From positions 1 through 37,108 of the forward strand of contig NZ_JAFLKV010000069.1 in NCBI RefSeq assembly GCF_019163035.1: a DNA stretch of 37,108 nucleotides, in the 5' to 3' direction. This document shows positions 1 through 9,727 of this stretch, in pieces (the first letter of the stretch is position 1; every line of letters begins with the position of its first letter). Under the pieces are notes generated by a model that saw only the letters and a program-made list of their open reading frames with translations, did no database searches and was not told where the DNA came from. The position numbers and the translations under genes were made by a program. This stretch comes from Sulfuricurvum sp. (GTDB lineage Bacteria; Campylobacterota; Campylobacteria; Campylobacterales; Sulfurimonadaceae).

Positions 1-2
1 GT

Positions 3-95
3 AATCATGAGTACATTGATTTTCAGTATGAAATATATGAAAAAAACGGAGAAACTTATGTACTGCTCTTTGGTAAAACTCACTACCTCGCCTGA
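3..95 (+). CDS. C-terminal end of an unknown protein (5' truncated)
   Basis: Frame 3 is open from the window edge to a TGA at 93-95 and reads as about 30 residues ending in GETYVLLFGKTHYLA. The mixed hydrophobic and charged composition looks like the end of a real protein. It would converge on the cheY-like gene with about 10 bases between the stops. The family cannot be told from so short a tail, and the other frames cannot be excluded from the sequence alone. Confidence 0.45.
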   Translation, partial: NHEYIDFQYEIYEKNGETYVLLFGKTHYLA

Positions 96-105
96 CTCAC
101 CACTG

Positions 106-477
106 CTAATTAATCCCTAAAACAGCGGAGAGTTTTTCGTTAAGAACTTGAGGGGTAAAAGGTTTTACAATATAGTTATTAACTCCGGCTTTTAGTGCAG
201 TAATCACTTCCGTTTTCCCCCCTTCTGTTGTAACCATGATGATTGGCAAATCGGTAAAGCGACTGTCTGCACGTACTTTTTTAACTAATTCCAATCCATT
301 CATTTCAGGCATATTCCAATCGGTTATGAGCATTTTGGTATCTGGATTGATATGTAAAGTTTCCCACCCTTGAAGCCCATCTTCACCTTCTAAAATAGTT
401 TCATAACCAAGACGTACGAGGGTATTTTTTATAATTCGACGCATTGTCGAACTATCATCTACTACTAAAAATTTCAA
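106..477 (-). CDS. CheY-like single-domain response regulator
   Basis: This is a stand-alone receiver domain of 123 residues, the normal CheY length. The acidic pair is D7-D8, the phospho-acceptor is D53 (in ITDWNMPEMNG), the switch threonine is T83 or T84, and the conserved lysine is K105 in the KPF motif. No output domain follows, so it should act by protein contact, classically on the flagellar switch. The start codon is TTG, supported by AAAGGGG just upstream. It is divergent from the CZB chemoreceptor at 706 across a 228-base AT-rich spacer. Campylobacterota often carry several CheY-like proteins, so I do not claim it is the main CheY. Confidence 0.9.
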   Translation of the reverse strand: MKFLVVDDSSTMRRIIKNTLVRLGYETILEGEDGLQGWETLHINPDTKMLITDWNMPEMNGLELVKKVRADSRFTDLPIIMVTTEGGKTEVITALKAGVNNYIVKPFTPQVLNEKLSAVLGIN

Positions 478-705
478 CTTTTCCCCTTTAATACATCATA
501 ATATTTAAAGTGTAGATAGCAATAAGTATTCCGATATTGTTGATATACATAATTTGTAAATAGGGCAAATATAAAAAATCATATTACAAAACTACACACA
601 AATATTAATTATAGTTATGATAAGTATAATATTAAGCTGTTATCATCTAAATTGGATGTAAAATAATATAGAAAATACTATTGAATTGACAAAAAGGTGA
701 TTTGC
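478..705. promoter_or_regulatory. AT-rich divergent intergenic region
   Basis: This 228-base spacer separates the divergent cheY-like and chemoreceptor genes. It is very AT-rich with runs of A and T, as is usual for Campylobacterota vegetative promoters, which often lack a clear -35 box. A TATAAT at 625-630 on the plus strand is a reasonable -10 for the chemoreceptor. The ribosome binding site AAAGGTGA ends a few bases before the ATG at 706. I see no small gene or clear repeat here. Confidence 0.4.
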
Positions 706-1968
706 ATGTTTGGTACTACAGTAATAAAGCGTATTGAAGAAGAAAAAAGGTTACTTGAGTTAAGACTTTTATCACTTGAAGAAAAAAATATTCAACTTGA
801 ATCTATTGTTTCTTTTTCGTATGAAGAATATATGGTGACGGTAAGCTCGGATGGTAGAGTGATTGCATCAAATGCAGCATTTAATACTCTTTCTAATCAA
901 GATAAAGTTATTGCAGAACTCAGAAAAAATCAATCAACTATTAAGGTAGATGAGTGTGAGGGAGAAGTTAAATTCCAAAGCATTAATAATGGAACCATTT
1001 ATCGATTTAAAAAAGGGGATGTACGCCACGATCAAAGTCTTTTAGCTACTCATCATACTTCTATTCATCAAGCCCTAAAAAACAATCAAGATGTTTTTAC
1101 TGCAATGGTAGATCATTTGCGAATTATGTCTAAAGACGCCATTCAAATGACTCATGATTCGAACGAAGCAAGTGAACTGGCTACAGAAGCTATGGTTCAA
1201 ACAGATCATCTTTCATCCTATATGAGTGATGCGGTACAATCAACTATTCAACTTGCCCAGCGAAGTGGAGAAATATCAAGCATTATAGCCCTTATTAAAG
1301 ATATCGCTGATCAAACCAATCTTTTGGCATTGAATGCAGCTATTGAAGCAGCACGCGCGGGTGAACATGGTCGTGGATTTGCTGTTGTAGCCGATGAAGT
1401 ACGAAAACTGGCGGAACGTACTCAAAAAGCAACTAAAGAGATTGAAATTGTTGTTCAGACAATGCAGCAAGAAACGACAGATATACAAAGCAGTACGGAA
1501 GAGATAAATAATTTTGCGTCAAAAACTAAAGATTTAATTGTAGCTATCAATAATGATATCGTTATGTTTAAAAACAATGCAATTGAATCAGAAAAAGAGA
1601 CCAACACACTAGCAGATTTCGCATTTGGTAGTTTGGCTAAAGTTGACCATGTAATTTACAAAAACAATATTTATTCGCTCATTTTTGGAGAAAAATCAGA
1701 ATTTAAAGAAGTTGATCATACCTCTTGTCGTTTAGGTAAATGGTATGCAACTCTCGGTAATGAAGCGTATGGCAATACCAATTCATACAGAAGCCTCGAA
1801 CAGCCGCATAGTATTGTTCACCGTGAAGCAAATGCGTTAGCAAAAAAATGCTCTGGAAATAATGTAACGTGTTCAAAAGAAGAAATTAAAAAATCGATTG
1901 ATACGATTGAGCGCGCTAGTGCGGATGTCTTTAAATTTATTGATGAAATGATCAAAGAAAAACATTAA
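706..1968 (+). CDS. Soluble methyl-accepting chemotaxis protein with C-terminal CZB domain
   Basis: A cytosolic chemoreceptor with no membrane segment. Residues 5-35 form a charged coiled coil, about 38-105 look like a divergent PAS domain, and the MCP signalling hairpin ([21 protein letters not shown]) covers about 199-240. The C-terminus is a chemoreceptor zinc-binding (CZB) domain with H315, C341 in the CRLGKWY motif, and H368/H372. CZB domains bind zinc through a 3His/1Cys site and are reported to sense zinc or hypochlorous acid; the ligand here is not known. The ORF track starts at GTG 697, but ATG 706 has the spaced site AAAGGTGA, so I start there (420 residues). It should couple to CheA and CheW, which are not in this window. 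Confidence 0.9.
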   Translation: MFGTTVIKRIEEEKRLLELRLLSLEEKNIQLESIVSFSYEEYMVTVSSDGRVIASNAAFNTLSNQDKVIAELRKNQSTIKVDECEGEVKFQSINNGTIYRFKKGDVRHDQSLLATHHTSIHQALKNNQDVFTAMVDHLRIMSKDAIQMTHDSNEASELATEAMVQTDHLSSYMSDAVQSTIQLAQRSGEISSIIALIKDIADQTNLLALNAAIEAARAGEHGRGFAVVADEVRKLAERTQKATKEIEIVVQTMQQETTDIQSSTEEINNFASKTKDLIVAINNDIVMFKNNAIESEKETNTLADFAFGSLAKVDHVIYKNNIYSLIFGEKSEFKEVDHTSCRLGKWYATLGNEAYGNTNSYRSLEQPHSIVHREANALAKKCSGNNVTCSKEEIKKSIDTIERASADVFKFIDEMIKEKH

Positions 1969-2109
1969 AGCTTATTAATGTTGAGCATAATAAAAAATAA
2001 TTTCAAGCTGTATGGCAGGATCATGTTAAATCAATTCTCATTTATTACGCTGAATGTTTGGAATCAGAATATTTACTAAATATTAGAGATTCTTTATCTT
2101 ACTTTTGAC

Positions 2110-2115
2110 TATAAT
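2110..2115 (+). promoter_or_regulatory. Putative -10 element for trpB
   Basis: A perfect TATAAT lies about 31 bases before the trpB ATG at 2147, in the 178-base spacer after the chemoreceptor. I see no good -35 hexamer 17 bases upstream. An AGGAG ribosome binding site follows at 2136-2140. Confidence 0.4.
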
Positions 2116-2146
2116 AACCTAAAAATTAATGAGTCAGGAGATCACT

Positions 2147-3364
2147 ATGGGAACATCGTATTTGGAATCGCACCCCGATGAAAACGGTTATTTTGGTAAA
2201 TTCGGAGGTTCGTATATCCCTCCGGTATTGGAAGAGCCGTTTGCCGAAATCAACAAAGCCTATAAAGAACTCAAAAATTCCCCTGAATTTATAAATGAAC
2301 TTAAATACGTACGAAAACATTATCAGGGGCGACCGACTCCTGTCTCTTTTGCCAAAAATCTTACCGAATATTGCGGCGGAGCGAAAATCTATCTTAAACG
2401 TGAAGATCTCAATCACACCGGCGCCCACAAACTCAACCATTGTATGGCGGAAGTGATCCTCGCTAAACATCTGGGTAAAAAAAGGGTGATTGCCGAAACC
2501 GGTGCCGGACAGCATGGGGTTGCTCTTGCTACAGCAGCTGCTTATTTCGGTTTGGAGTGTGAAATACATATGGGGGAAGTGGATATTGCTAAAGAGCATC
2601 CCAATGTCGTTCGTATGAAAATACTCGGGGCACGAGTAGTTCCTGCGACACATGGGTTAAAAACGCTCAAAGAAGCGGTCGATTCAGCTTTTGAAGAATA
2701 CATCAAAGATCCGATTAACTCGATTTACTGCATCGGTTCGGTTGTCGGTCCTCATCCGTTTCCGATGATGGTTAGGGATTTTCAATCGGTAATCGGGTTT
2801 GAAGCGAAAGAACAGTTTGATGAGCTAGAGGGGAAACTTCCAGATAATGTCATCGCTTGTGTCGGCGGGGGATCGAATGCGATGGGAATTTTCTCTGCAT
2901 TTATCGATGATAGCGAGGTGAATCTTTATGGAGTTGAACCATTAGGACGAGGCGAAACACTTGGGGATCACGCTGCAACGCTGACCTATGGGGAAGAGGG
3001 GGTTATGCATGGGTTTAATTCGATTATGCTCAAAGATGCGAATGGTGAACCTGCACCGGTTTATTCAATCGGTTCAGGGATCGATTATCCCTCGGTGGGA
3101 CCTGAACACGCTTATCTAAAAGAGAGCGGCAGAACCAAAGTGGGGTTGTGCAATGATGATGAAGCGGTGGATGCTTTTTATAAACTCTCACAGCTTGAGG
3201 GGATTATTCCGGCACTTGAATCGGCTCATGCGGTTGCGTTTGCAATGAAACTGGCTAAAACACTCGGTAACGATAAAACAATCCTTGTTAATCTAAGCGG
3301 ACGAGGGGACAAAGATATCGATTTCGTGATTGAAAATTATCCTGTACCGCATGCAAAATTTTAA
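2147..3364 (+). CDS. trpB: Tryptophan synthase beta chain
   Basis: PLP enzyme that condenses indole with L-serine in the last step of tryptophan synthesis. The sequence shows the PLP lysine (K95 in HTGAHKLNH), the catalytic glutamate (E117 in [11 protein letters not shown]), the phosphate-binding GGGSN loop near 240-244, the [14 protein letters not shown] segment and the C-terminal SGRGDKD motif. The 405-residue length fits the TrpB1 class that partners TrpA. The track starts at ATG 2129, but ATG 2147 has AGGAG six bases upstream and gives the usual N-terminus. No trpA or other trp gene is adjacent; the neighbours are signalling genes, so this is a lone trpB here. Confidence 0.95.
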   Translation: MGTSYLESHPDENGYFGKFGGSYIPPVLEEPFAEINKAYKELKNSPEFINELKYVRKHYQGRPTPVSFAKNLTEYCGGAKIYLKREDLNHTGAHKLNHCMAEVILAKHLGKKRVIAETGAGQHGVALATAAAYFGLECEIHMGEVDIAKEHPNVVRMKILGARVVPATHGLKTLKEAVDSAFEEYIKDPINSIYCIGSVVGPHPFPMMVRDFQSVIGFEAKEQFDELEGKLPDNVIACVGGGSNAMGIFSAFIDDSEVNLYGVEPLGRGETLGDHAATLTYGEEGVMHGFNSIMLKDANGEPAPVYSIGSGIDYPSVGPEHAYLKESGRTKVGLCNDDEAVDAFYKLSQLEGIIPALESAHAVAFAMKLAKTLGNDKTILVNLSGRGDKDIDFVIENYPVPHAKF

Positions 3365-3455
3365 ATTTTCAGAATTGGATGTTCAATCAGCGCAGTTGTT
3401 GCCCTTTTAAGAAATCTTGCGTTATTCTGTTTACATTAAACTAAAAGGAGAATAG

Positions 3456-4973
3456 ATGGCTGACCCGAATGTACTAAAACAGCTTCGGGCTAATCTGCAC
3501 TCTTATTCTCTTTTGTATGTCGAGGATAATACGGGGCTGAACGCTCAGGCAAGCACTCTTTTTAAAAAATTCTTTGATAATGTTGTCTCCGCGTATGACG
3601 GTGAAGAGGGGTTGAGCCTTTTTAAACTTCATCGTCCTCAAATCGTTATCACCGATATCAATATGCCTAAAATGGATGGACTGAAAATGTCCGAAGCGAT
3701 ACATGCTATTGATTCGGATGTCATAATTATCATTACGACCGCCCATGATGAAATCGAAATGCTCCACCATTCGATTAAAATCGGAGTCTTTGAATATCTC
3801 ATCAAACCACTTAAGATCGATAATCTCATCGAAACATTTACGCGATGTTCTGAAGTATTTTTGGAGGCGTTTCATCGCAAAATTTTTAATGCCAATCTGC
3901 ACGCTGTTTTTAACTATCAAAACAATCTGGTTTTTTTACTCCATGAACGTAATGTGGTGATTGCCAATCAGCCCTGTCTTGATTTTTTCGGTGTCCCCAA
4001 CATCGAGGCATTGCGAAAGAAATTTCAATCGTTCGGTGAGGTTCTACTCGAACATAAAAGTTTTGTTTACGACCACGGGACGATGAAATGGTTTGAGCAT
4101 ATTTCTGCACATCCTGGACGGCTGTTTAATGTCAAAATTGCCGATCAGGAGGAGGTGTCGCACCATTTTATCCTCACGTTTCAGAGTGTTCCTGAAAAAG
4201 AGGGGTATGCTGTCCTTTCCCTCAATGATGTCACTGAATTGGGGCTGCTCAAACTCTATGACAGTACTGCAACCGAGAAAGAAGCCATTCTCAAAGATGA
4301 AAAAACGGTACGTGCACTTCTGGAGATGGGAATGCGCAGTGGTGCCAAGATCAAAGCACACAATCTTTACAAAGGGTTAAGTATCGCGAACGATGGGCTT
4401 GTGGTAACTATCGATGAGAGAGTCGTCACCATGAAGGTTCCGTACGTTCAGCTCAAAGCGATGCAGCATGAGGAGATGTTTTACCTCACTTCAGAACTTT
4501 TCCCCATGGCAATTTTGGCGGAGGGGATCAAACGGATTGATTTTGAGGATCAAAGTGTTACTTTTGAACATTACCACTTGGTTTCAACTTCACCGACTCG
4601 TAGAGAATCGATACGGGTCACGCCTGATGATAAGATTCAGATGAGTATGCTGTATGAAGAGCGGAAGTTAGATACTGAACTCGAGATTATGGATGTTTCA
4701 CTGGGGGGAATGAGGGTTCAGGTTTTATCTTTGCCGGCAGGATTTGCCGTAAAACATTCGGTTATTTTGGATATTGTACTTACCACTATGCTTCGTCCGA
4801 TCATTATTAATACGACGGCAGAGGTGTTTCGGATCGATGAGGTGAATCGACGTTTCGAGGTGGTTTTTATTTTTACACTTCATGCAGAAGGGAAGAAAAG
4901 TATGATCGATTATATCGCCAAACGTCAAATGGTTTTAATCCGCGAATTTAAAGGAATACAGTATGAAAAATGA
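3456..4973 (+). CDS. Response regulator with PAS-like and PilZ (c-di-GMP binding) domains
   Basis: First gene of a three-gene operon, with the strong site AAAGGAG before the ATG. Residues 15-130 are a receiver with E23-D24, phospho-acceptor D67, T94 and K117. About 140-260 resemble a PAS fold. About 285-372 resemble the YcgR-type domain that often precedes PilZ. The C-terminus is PilZ with both c-di-GMP binding motifs intact: RxxxR at 383-387 (RESIR) and DxSxxG at 413-418 (DVSLGG). The protein could therefore combine a phosphorylation signal with c-di-GMP binding, perhaps acting on motility. Its end overlaps the next gene by 11 bases. The receiver is of the same LYVED type as others in the window. 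Confidence 0.88.
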   Translation: MADPNVLKQLRANLHSYSLLYVEDNTGLNAQASTLFKKFFDNVVSAYDGEEGLSLFKLHRPQIVITDINMPKMDGLKMSEAIHAIDSDVIIIITTAHDEIEMLHHSIKIGVFEYLIKPLKIDNLIETFTRCSEVFLEAFHRKIFNANLHAVFNYQNNLVFLLHERNVVIANQPCLDFFGVPNIEALRKKFQSFGEVLLEHKSFVYDHGTMKWFEHISAHPGRLFNVKIADQEEVSHHFILTFQSVPEKEGYAVLSLNDVTELGLLKLYDSTATEKEAILKDEKTVRALLEMGMRSGAKIKAHNLYKGLSIANDGLVVTIDERVVTMKVPYVQLKAMQHEEMFYLTSELFPMAILAEGIKRIDFEDQSVTFEHYHLVSTSPTRRESIRVTPDDKIQMSMLYEERKLDTELEIMDVSLGGMRVQVLSLPAGFAVKHSVILDIVLTTMLRPIIINTTAEVFRIDEVNRRFEVVFIFTLHAEGKKSMIDYIAKRQMVLIREFKGIQYEK

Positions 4974-5733
4974 AACGGTTCTTTTTGACGATACACACCA
5001 TAAATGTGTTATGTTTAGTCTAGAAGATGAGGAACACGCAGCGCACTCACTGTCGGTGAACCAATTTTTGATTATTCAAAATAACAGCGCTGTTTTGATC
5101 GATCCTGGAAGTGAAGTGATATTCAGCGATTTGTATGAAGCAATTTCACGCCATATTGATCCGAAACAGCTGAAATACATCTTTTTTTCTCATCAAGATC
5201 CCGATGTCGCCGGTGCGATTGCTCAGTGGAGCGTTGCCACTTCAGCAAAGCTTGTTATATCGCAGTTGTGGGTTAGATTTATGGGGCATTATGGTCTTAT
5301 GGATATGGACCGTATTTTGGGGCTTGAAGATCATGGCGCTCAAATCACTTTCGGAAGTGATTATTTGCGGTTTATCCCTGCCCATTTTCTCCATTCTCCG
5401 GGAAATTTTTCTCTTTATGATAGCCGCTCGAAAATTCTCTTTTCGGGGGATATTGGAGCGGCGATCGCTTCTCCTCAAAATCTCAATAAAAGAGTTGATG
5501 ATTTTGAGGAACATCGGCCATTTTTAGAAGGGTTTCATAGTCGTTATATGGCATCTAACCGTTTTTGCCGTGCATGGGTTCAGTGTGTTCGTCGTTACGA
5601 TGTCGCTACGATTGCCCCTCAGCACGGGTCCCTCTTTCACGGTGAAAATGCAACACGCTTTTTAGAGTGGTTTGAAAATGTTGAGGGTGGAGCGGAACAT
5701 TGCGATACCCTTTACGGGTGTGAAAAAACGTGA
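4963..5733 (+). CDS. ODP-like diiron metallo-beta-lactamase-fold protein, probable O2/iron sensor
   Basis: A 256-residue metallo-beta-lactamase-fold protein resembling the diiron half of flavodiiron proteins but without a flavodoxin domain. Likely metal ligands are H77, D79 and D81 (SHQDPD), H144 (LHSPGNF), D163 (FSGDIGAA) and H221 (PQHGSLF). The second ligand is Asp where flavodiiron reductases have Glu. Stand-alone proteins of this type (ODP) are described in Treponema denticola as oxygen and iron sensors feeding chemotaxis. Lacking a flavin domain, it is more likely a sensor than an O2 reductase. It is translationally coupled on both sides, to a receiver-PilZ protein and a histidine kinase, which supports a sensing role. 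That role is inference. Confidence 0.8.
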   Translation: MKNETVLFDDTHHKCVMFSLEDEEHAAHSLSVNQFLIIQNNSAVLIDPGSEVIFSDLYEAISRHIDPKQLKYIFFSHQDPDVAGAIAQWSVATSAKLVISQLWVRFMGHYGLMDMDRILGLEDHGAQITFGSDYLRFIPAHFLHSPGNFSLYDSRSKILFSGDIGAAIASPQNLNKRVDDFEEHRPFLEGFHSRYMASNRFCRAWVQCVRRYDVATIAPQHGSLFHGENATRFLEWFENVEGGAEHCDTLYGCEKT

Positions 5734-7682
5734 AGATTGATTCATCATCACTCTTTATCTCGTGGCTTCGTGAAAATGAAACGTGGTTGATGGAGCGGAT
5801 ACTCACCTATGCCAAAACAAATGGATACACTCTTTATACTTCGACCCTTTTGGAAGCGTGGCGAATCTCAATAGTCGGTTTGACCGATTCGCTTGAGCTT
5901 TTGATTACACAATACCCCACCCCACCATCTCTCACCCCTGATGAACATTTCAACGACGATCCAGCTTCGCAATTTGGATTGCTCGAAGCGCAGCGCCATC
6001 GAAGTCGAGGGGTTAATTTCGCGATGTTTATTTCATTGTTTAAATATTATCGGCAAACCTATCATGACTTGATTGAAGAGAACAAAGAGATTTTCGAAAA
6101 TCCGCAGTTTTATTATGAGTATATTCGGCAGTTTTTTGATCGGGTAGAGATTGCCTATTCTATCGAATGGCACGGACGAAGTTCGGAAGAACAAATACAT
6201 GAACTCTCTTCTCAAAATCTTGATCTTACGAATGAAAAAAATCTCTATTTGACCATTTTTGATTCGTTCTCATCAGGGGCAATTTTGCTTGATTCTTACG
6301 GTTTGATCACCAACTACAACCAAAGTGCGAGTGAAGTGTTATTTGATAAAAGACAATCCAGCGGTCACTACTACTACATGAAAAATAAAACGATACCAAC
6401 TCCTGAATGGATTTTTGATGCAATCGGTGATTTGGGAGATAGGGAGAGTTATCGTTTTACGTATGAAAAAAAAGAGAGTGATGGGACACGGAGAATTTAC
6501 GATGTCTCGATTCGTCCATTAGATGATGTCAGTGAGAAATTTTCGGGTTATGTAATGATCTTAAATGATATTACGGCACTCGAAAGTGCTCGTGAACGGT
6601 TTGATTTGGCGATTAATGGCTCACGTGATGGGCTATGGGACTGGAATCTTATTACTAATGAAATTTATTTTTCACCCCGTTGGAAAATGATGCTCGGTTA
6701 CAGTGATGAAGAGCTTCCCAATGCGCTGGAGACATGGAGTTCACTTGTTCATCCCGATGATTTAGAAGCTGCAGAGCGGGCGATTGAAATGAGTATAACG
6801 TCTCAAGGGGTTCCTTATGAAAATATCCATCGTTTACGGCATAAAGAGGGGCATTATATTTGGAATTTGGATCGGGGGCAAGTAATTTTTGATGAGGAGA
6901 ACAAAGCGGTTCGGATGGTTGGATTTCACACGGATATTACTCAGCGTCAGCGTATGCTCGAAGAGATACGTACTACTCAAGAACTAATGATAGCCCAATC
7001 TCGTCATGCGGCAATGGGAGAGATGATTGGGATGATCGCCCATCAATGGCGTCAGCCGCTGAGTACGATGTCGATGGTTATCAATAACATGCTCGTCGAT
7101 CTTGATCTCGATGGGATTGATCCCGAACAGTGTCAAAAAAGCGGTGAAGAGATTTTGGCGATGAGCGACTATCTCTCTAAGACAATTGATGTATTCCGTA
7201 ATTTTTTCCGTCCTGATAAAGAGAAAGAGCCGAGTTTTATCATTGATATTTTGGGTGAAGCCGAATCTATGATCGGTTCGAGTATGCTCAATCATAATAT
7301 TGTTTTGGAGATGGCTAATGAGTCGAAGGGATCAGTATGCATCTATTCTCGTGAAATGCTACAGGTATTGATCAATATTTTAAATAATGCCAAAGAAGCA
7401 TTGGTATCGAGTCCACTTCTTAATAAGAGGATAAATGTTCGTGTATACGATGAAGATGAGTATGTCGTGGCACAACTGTGTAATAATGGCGGAAATATCC
7501 CAGTAGAGGTGATGTCCCATATTTTTGACCCCTATTTTTCGACCAAAGATGAAAAAACGGGGACTGGATTAGGACTTTATATGTCAAAAACAATTATCGA
7601 AAAGCATCTGAATGGAATTATCAGTGTTGAGAATACTGGAGATGGAGTGTGTTTCACGATACGATTACTCAGGGAAAAATAG
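5730..7682 (+). CDS. Sensor histidine kinase, RsbRD-like N-terminus plus two PAS domains
   Basis: Soluble 650-residue kinase with a GTG start that overlaps the TGA of the ODP-like gene (GTGA). Residues 1-150 are helical and resemble the RsbRD N-terminal globin-like domain (NFAMFISLFKYYRQTYHDL). Two PAS domains follow at about 172-285 and 288-410. The dimerisation box has H438 in IAHQWRQPLS, and the ATPase domain has the N box NNAKEAL (about 552-558), the F box FDPYFSTKDE and the G box GTGLGLYMSK. No membrane segment is visible. The natural partners are the upstream ODP-like protein as input and the receiver-PilZ protein as output. The catalytic half is close to that of the kinase at 17547-18683. 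Confidence 0.92.
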   Translation: MKIDSSSLFISWLRENETWLMERILTYAKTNGYTLYTSTLLEAWRISIVGLTDSLELLITQYPTPPSLTPDEHFNDDPASQFGLLEAQRHRSRGVNFAMFISLFKYYRQTYHDLIEENKEIFENPQFYYEYIRQFFDRVEIAYSIEWHGRSSEEQIHELSSQNLDLTNEKNLYLTIFDSFSSGAILLDSYGLITNYNQSASEVLFDKRQSSGHYYYMKNKTIPTPEWIFDAIGDLGDRESYRFTYEKKESDGTRRIYDVSIRPLDDVSEKFSGYVMILNDITALESARERFDLAINGSRDGLWDWNLITNEIYFSPRWKMMLGYSDEELPNALETWSSLVHPDDLEAAERAIEMSITSQGVPYENIHRLRHKEGHYIWNLDRGQVIFDEENKAVRMVGFHTDITQRQRMLEEIRTTQELMIAQSRHAAMGEMIGMIAHQWRQPLSTMSMVINNMLVDLDLDGIDPEQCQKSGEEILAMSDYLSKTIDVFRNFFRPDKEKEPSFIIDILGEAESMIGSSMLNHNIVLEMANESKGSVCIYSREMLQVLINILNNAKEALVSSPLLNKRINVRVYDEDEYVVAQLCNNGGNIPVEVMSHIFDPYFSTKDEKTGTGLGLYMSKTIIEKHLNGIISVENTGDGVCFTIRLLREK

Positions 7683-7696
7683 CGTTTTTTTGAGAA

Positions 7697-7730
7697 TTGC
7701 CACACAATTGCAACACTAACCAATCATAAT
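7697..7730 (+). promoter_or_regulatory. Direct-repeat promoter, site A (before cetB-like gene)
   Basis: TTGCCAC (7697-7703), 4 bp, TTGCAAC (7708-7714), exactly 10 bp (ACTAACCAAT), then CATAAT (7725-7730) as the -10. The 11-bp repeat period and 10-bp gap to the -10 match sites used by PhoB/OmpR-type activators. The gene starts at 7761, preceded by GAGGTGAG. The same arrangement recurs at sites B, C and D in this window. Confidence 0.75.
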
Positions 7731-7760
7731 TACAACTAATAATCTATGAGGTGAGAAAAT

Positions 7761-8249
7761 ATGGCTGGAATAGAACTTACGTTCGATGACAAAGAGTTTA
7801 TCGTTTCTAAAACTGATTTGGCAGGAAAAATTATTTATGGTAATGAATTATTTATCCAAATGTCCGGATATCTCGAATCAGAGCTTCTCGGCAAGCCTCA
7901 TAATATTTTGCGACATCCTGAGATGCCTGCCTCTATTTTTAAATTTTTGTGGGACAAAATCAAAAATAAAGAAGAAGTTTTTGCTTATGTTCTTAATAAA
8001 ACAAAAGATGACAACTATTACTGGGTCATGGCACATGTAACTGCAAGTATGAATGATAAAAATGAGCTGATCGCCTATCACTCTGTTCGTCGCAAACCTT
8101 CCCAAAAAAAATTAGAGTTGATCAAACCAATTTATCGTTCATTGCTTGAAGCGGAGAGACGCGGAGGTATTCATGCCGGGACAGAAGCGTTAACACATTT
8201 TTTAAATCAGAAAAAGGTCTCTTATGAAGAATTTATCCTCTCTCTCTAA
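7761..8249 (+). CDS. PAS-domain energy-taxis protein, CetB/Aer-like
   Basis: A 162-residue soluble protein with one Aer-type PAS domain at about 8-115. The marker stretch [16 protein letters not shown] is typical of FAD-binding PAS domains of Aer and of Campylobacter CetB. A helical tail of about 45 residues follows. Its 3' end overlaps the next gene, a membrane chemoreceptor, by 26 bases. This PAS-then-MCP pairing matches the split CetB/CetA receptor, where the PAS protein senses redox state through FAD and signals through the membrane partner. FAD binding is inferred from family similarity. Expression probably starts at site A. Confidence 0.85.
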   Translation: MAGIELTFDDKEFIVSKTDLAGKIIYGNELFIQMSGYLESELLGKPHNILRHPEMPASIFKFLWDKIKNKEEVFAYVLNKTKDDNYYWVMAHVTASMNDKNELIAYHSVRRKPSQKKLELIKPIYRSLLEAERRGGIHAGTEALTHFLNQKKVSYEEFILSL

Positions 8250-9663
8250 GCTGCAGTATCTTAATCTTATTTCGATTTTTGTGTTTATGGTAGCGCTGAT
8301 TTTTGAAGTAATTACGATCGGATTTGATTGGATTCGGGTTTTGAATTTAGTTAATTTTGCTATTGCTTGGGCTATATTTGTCAATATTCGTAAAGTTCAA
8401 GCAACTATTCACAATGTAGCTGAAACCATGAAAGAGATTGAGCTTGGGCATATGGAATCTCGGATTACTAATATCGCCGAGAACGGTGAATTGCGTGCAT
8501 TGTGTTGGAATACGAATAACATGATTGATCAGCTCGAAGTCTATATGCGTGATACCTATGCGGTTATTGAGGCATTGAGTCAAGACCGTTATTATCGTAC
8601 GGTTCAAGACTCTGGACTCAAAGGGACGTTTAAACGTTCAGCCGAGTATATTAATCAAAATGTCGTCAAAATGAGAGCAAGTCATGAAGCCCTTAAACTT
8701 TCTGAACTCGATCAAAAACTTGCCGAAATCAGTCGTTCTACCGGAGGATTGGATGTTATCCAAAATGATTTGGTAATCACACTTGGAAATTTGTCGAATA
8801 TTGCATCAATCTCTCAAAATACCGCCGCTCAGTCCTCTACAACAGTTAATGAGATCGGAGAAGTGAGTCAAAACCTCTCTTCTTTGAGTGAACTGGTTGT
8901 CGATTCCAATGGAGCCATCAATGCTCTTAGCGCTCGTGCAAACGATATTAATTCAGTGGTCAATCTGATCAAAGATATTGCCGATCAGACCAATCTTTTG
9001 GCATTGAATGCAGCGATTGAAGCGGCACGTGCCGGTGAACAAGGACGGGGGTTTGCCGTGGTTGCCGATGAAGTTAGAAAACTTGCGGAGAAAACTCAAA
9101 GTGCCACAGGTGAGATATCAATCGCGATTCAAACTCTTCAACAAGAGACAACTTCGATTCAGTCGGGGTCTGAATCGATCAATGAGATAGCGTTGCGCTC
9201 AAGTGCGATGATTCAAAAATTTGATAAAACTATCCATTTGTTTAACACGGATGCTCTAAAAACCGCTTCTGTTGTCCGAAATATTGAATCGACCGCTTTT
9301 GTTATTTTGGCAAAAATCGATCATATGCTCTTTAAAGGGACAGCGTATAATGCTGTATACACCCGAAATGATCAACAACATTTTTCAGATCATCATGATT
9401 GCCGTTTGGGAGCATGGTATGAAAAAGGAGACGGAAAAAAATATTTCAGTTCTCTTTCATCATTTCAAGGGATGTTGCAACCGCATCAGAAAGTGCATGA
9501 TACAATAGGCGTTATCGGTAATACGATTAAAGATATCTCTCGTTTGAGTGAAAATCGTGATCTCCTTATTCAACAATTCGGTACATTGGAAAACTCATCA
9601 GATACGTTGTTCAAGCAAATGGATTTGATGTTGAATGAGGCGGCAGCAAAAGAGGTCGGCTAA
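8224..9663 (+). CDS. CetA-like membrane chemoreceptor with HAMP-like region and CZB domain
   Basis: Chemoreceptor of 479 residues with no periplasmic sensor. Two membrane segments lie close together (about 12-33 and 38-56), forming a hairpin with almost no external loop. A HAMP-like region covers about 57-108 and the signalling tip is near 250-290 ([21 protein letters not shown]). The C-terminus is a CZB zinc-binding domain with H367, C393 in CRLGAWY, and H421/H425. The architecture fits CetA, the membrane partner of a PAS protein, here with an added metal-binding module. The start ATG at 8224 follows AAAGGTCTCTT inside the end of the cetB-like gene. The signalling region is very similar to the other two MCPs in the window. 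Confidence 0.9.
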   Translation: MKNLSSLSKLQYLNLISIFVFMVALIFEVITIGFDWIRVLNLVNFAIAWAIFVNIRKVQATIHNVAETMKEIELGHMESRITNIAENGELRALCWNTNNMIDQLEVYMRDTYAVIEALSQDRYYRTVQDSGLKGTFKRSAEYINQNVVKMRASHEALKLSELDQKLAEISRSTGGLDVIQNDLVITLGNLSNIASISQNTAAQSSTTVNEIGEVSQNLSSLSELVVDSNGAINALSARANDINSVVNLIKDIADQTNLLALNAAIEAARAGEQGRGFAVVADEVRKLAEKTQSATGEISIAIQTLQQETTSIQSGSESINEIALRSSAMIQKFDKTIHLFNTDALKTASVVRNIESTAFVILAKIDHMLFKGTAYNAVYTRNDQQHFSDHHDCRLGAWYEKGDGKKYFSSLSSFQGMLQPHQKVHDTIGVIGNTIKDISRLSENRDLLIQQFGTLENSSDTLFKQMDLMLNEAAAKEVG

Positions 9664-9727
9664 CTATTTGTAAAAAATATGTTGAATGCGTTATGATAAA
9701 AACAAACAAATATCTAAAAGGTTTTTG

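Noticed and set aside
697-708. GTG start at 697 for the soluble chemoreceptor
   Set aside because: The GTG is part of the ribosome binding site AAAGGTGA that serves ATG 706.
2126-2653. Minus-strand ORF of 175 residues opposite trpB
   Set aside because: Full-length shadow of a highly conserved gene; no ribosome binding site and unnatural composition.
3474-3920. Minus-strand ORF of 148 residues opposite the receiver-PilZ gene
   Set aside because: Shadow ORF; the sense strand has a complete receiver with all conserved residues.
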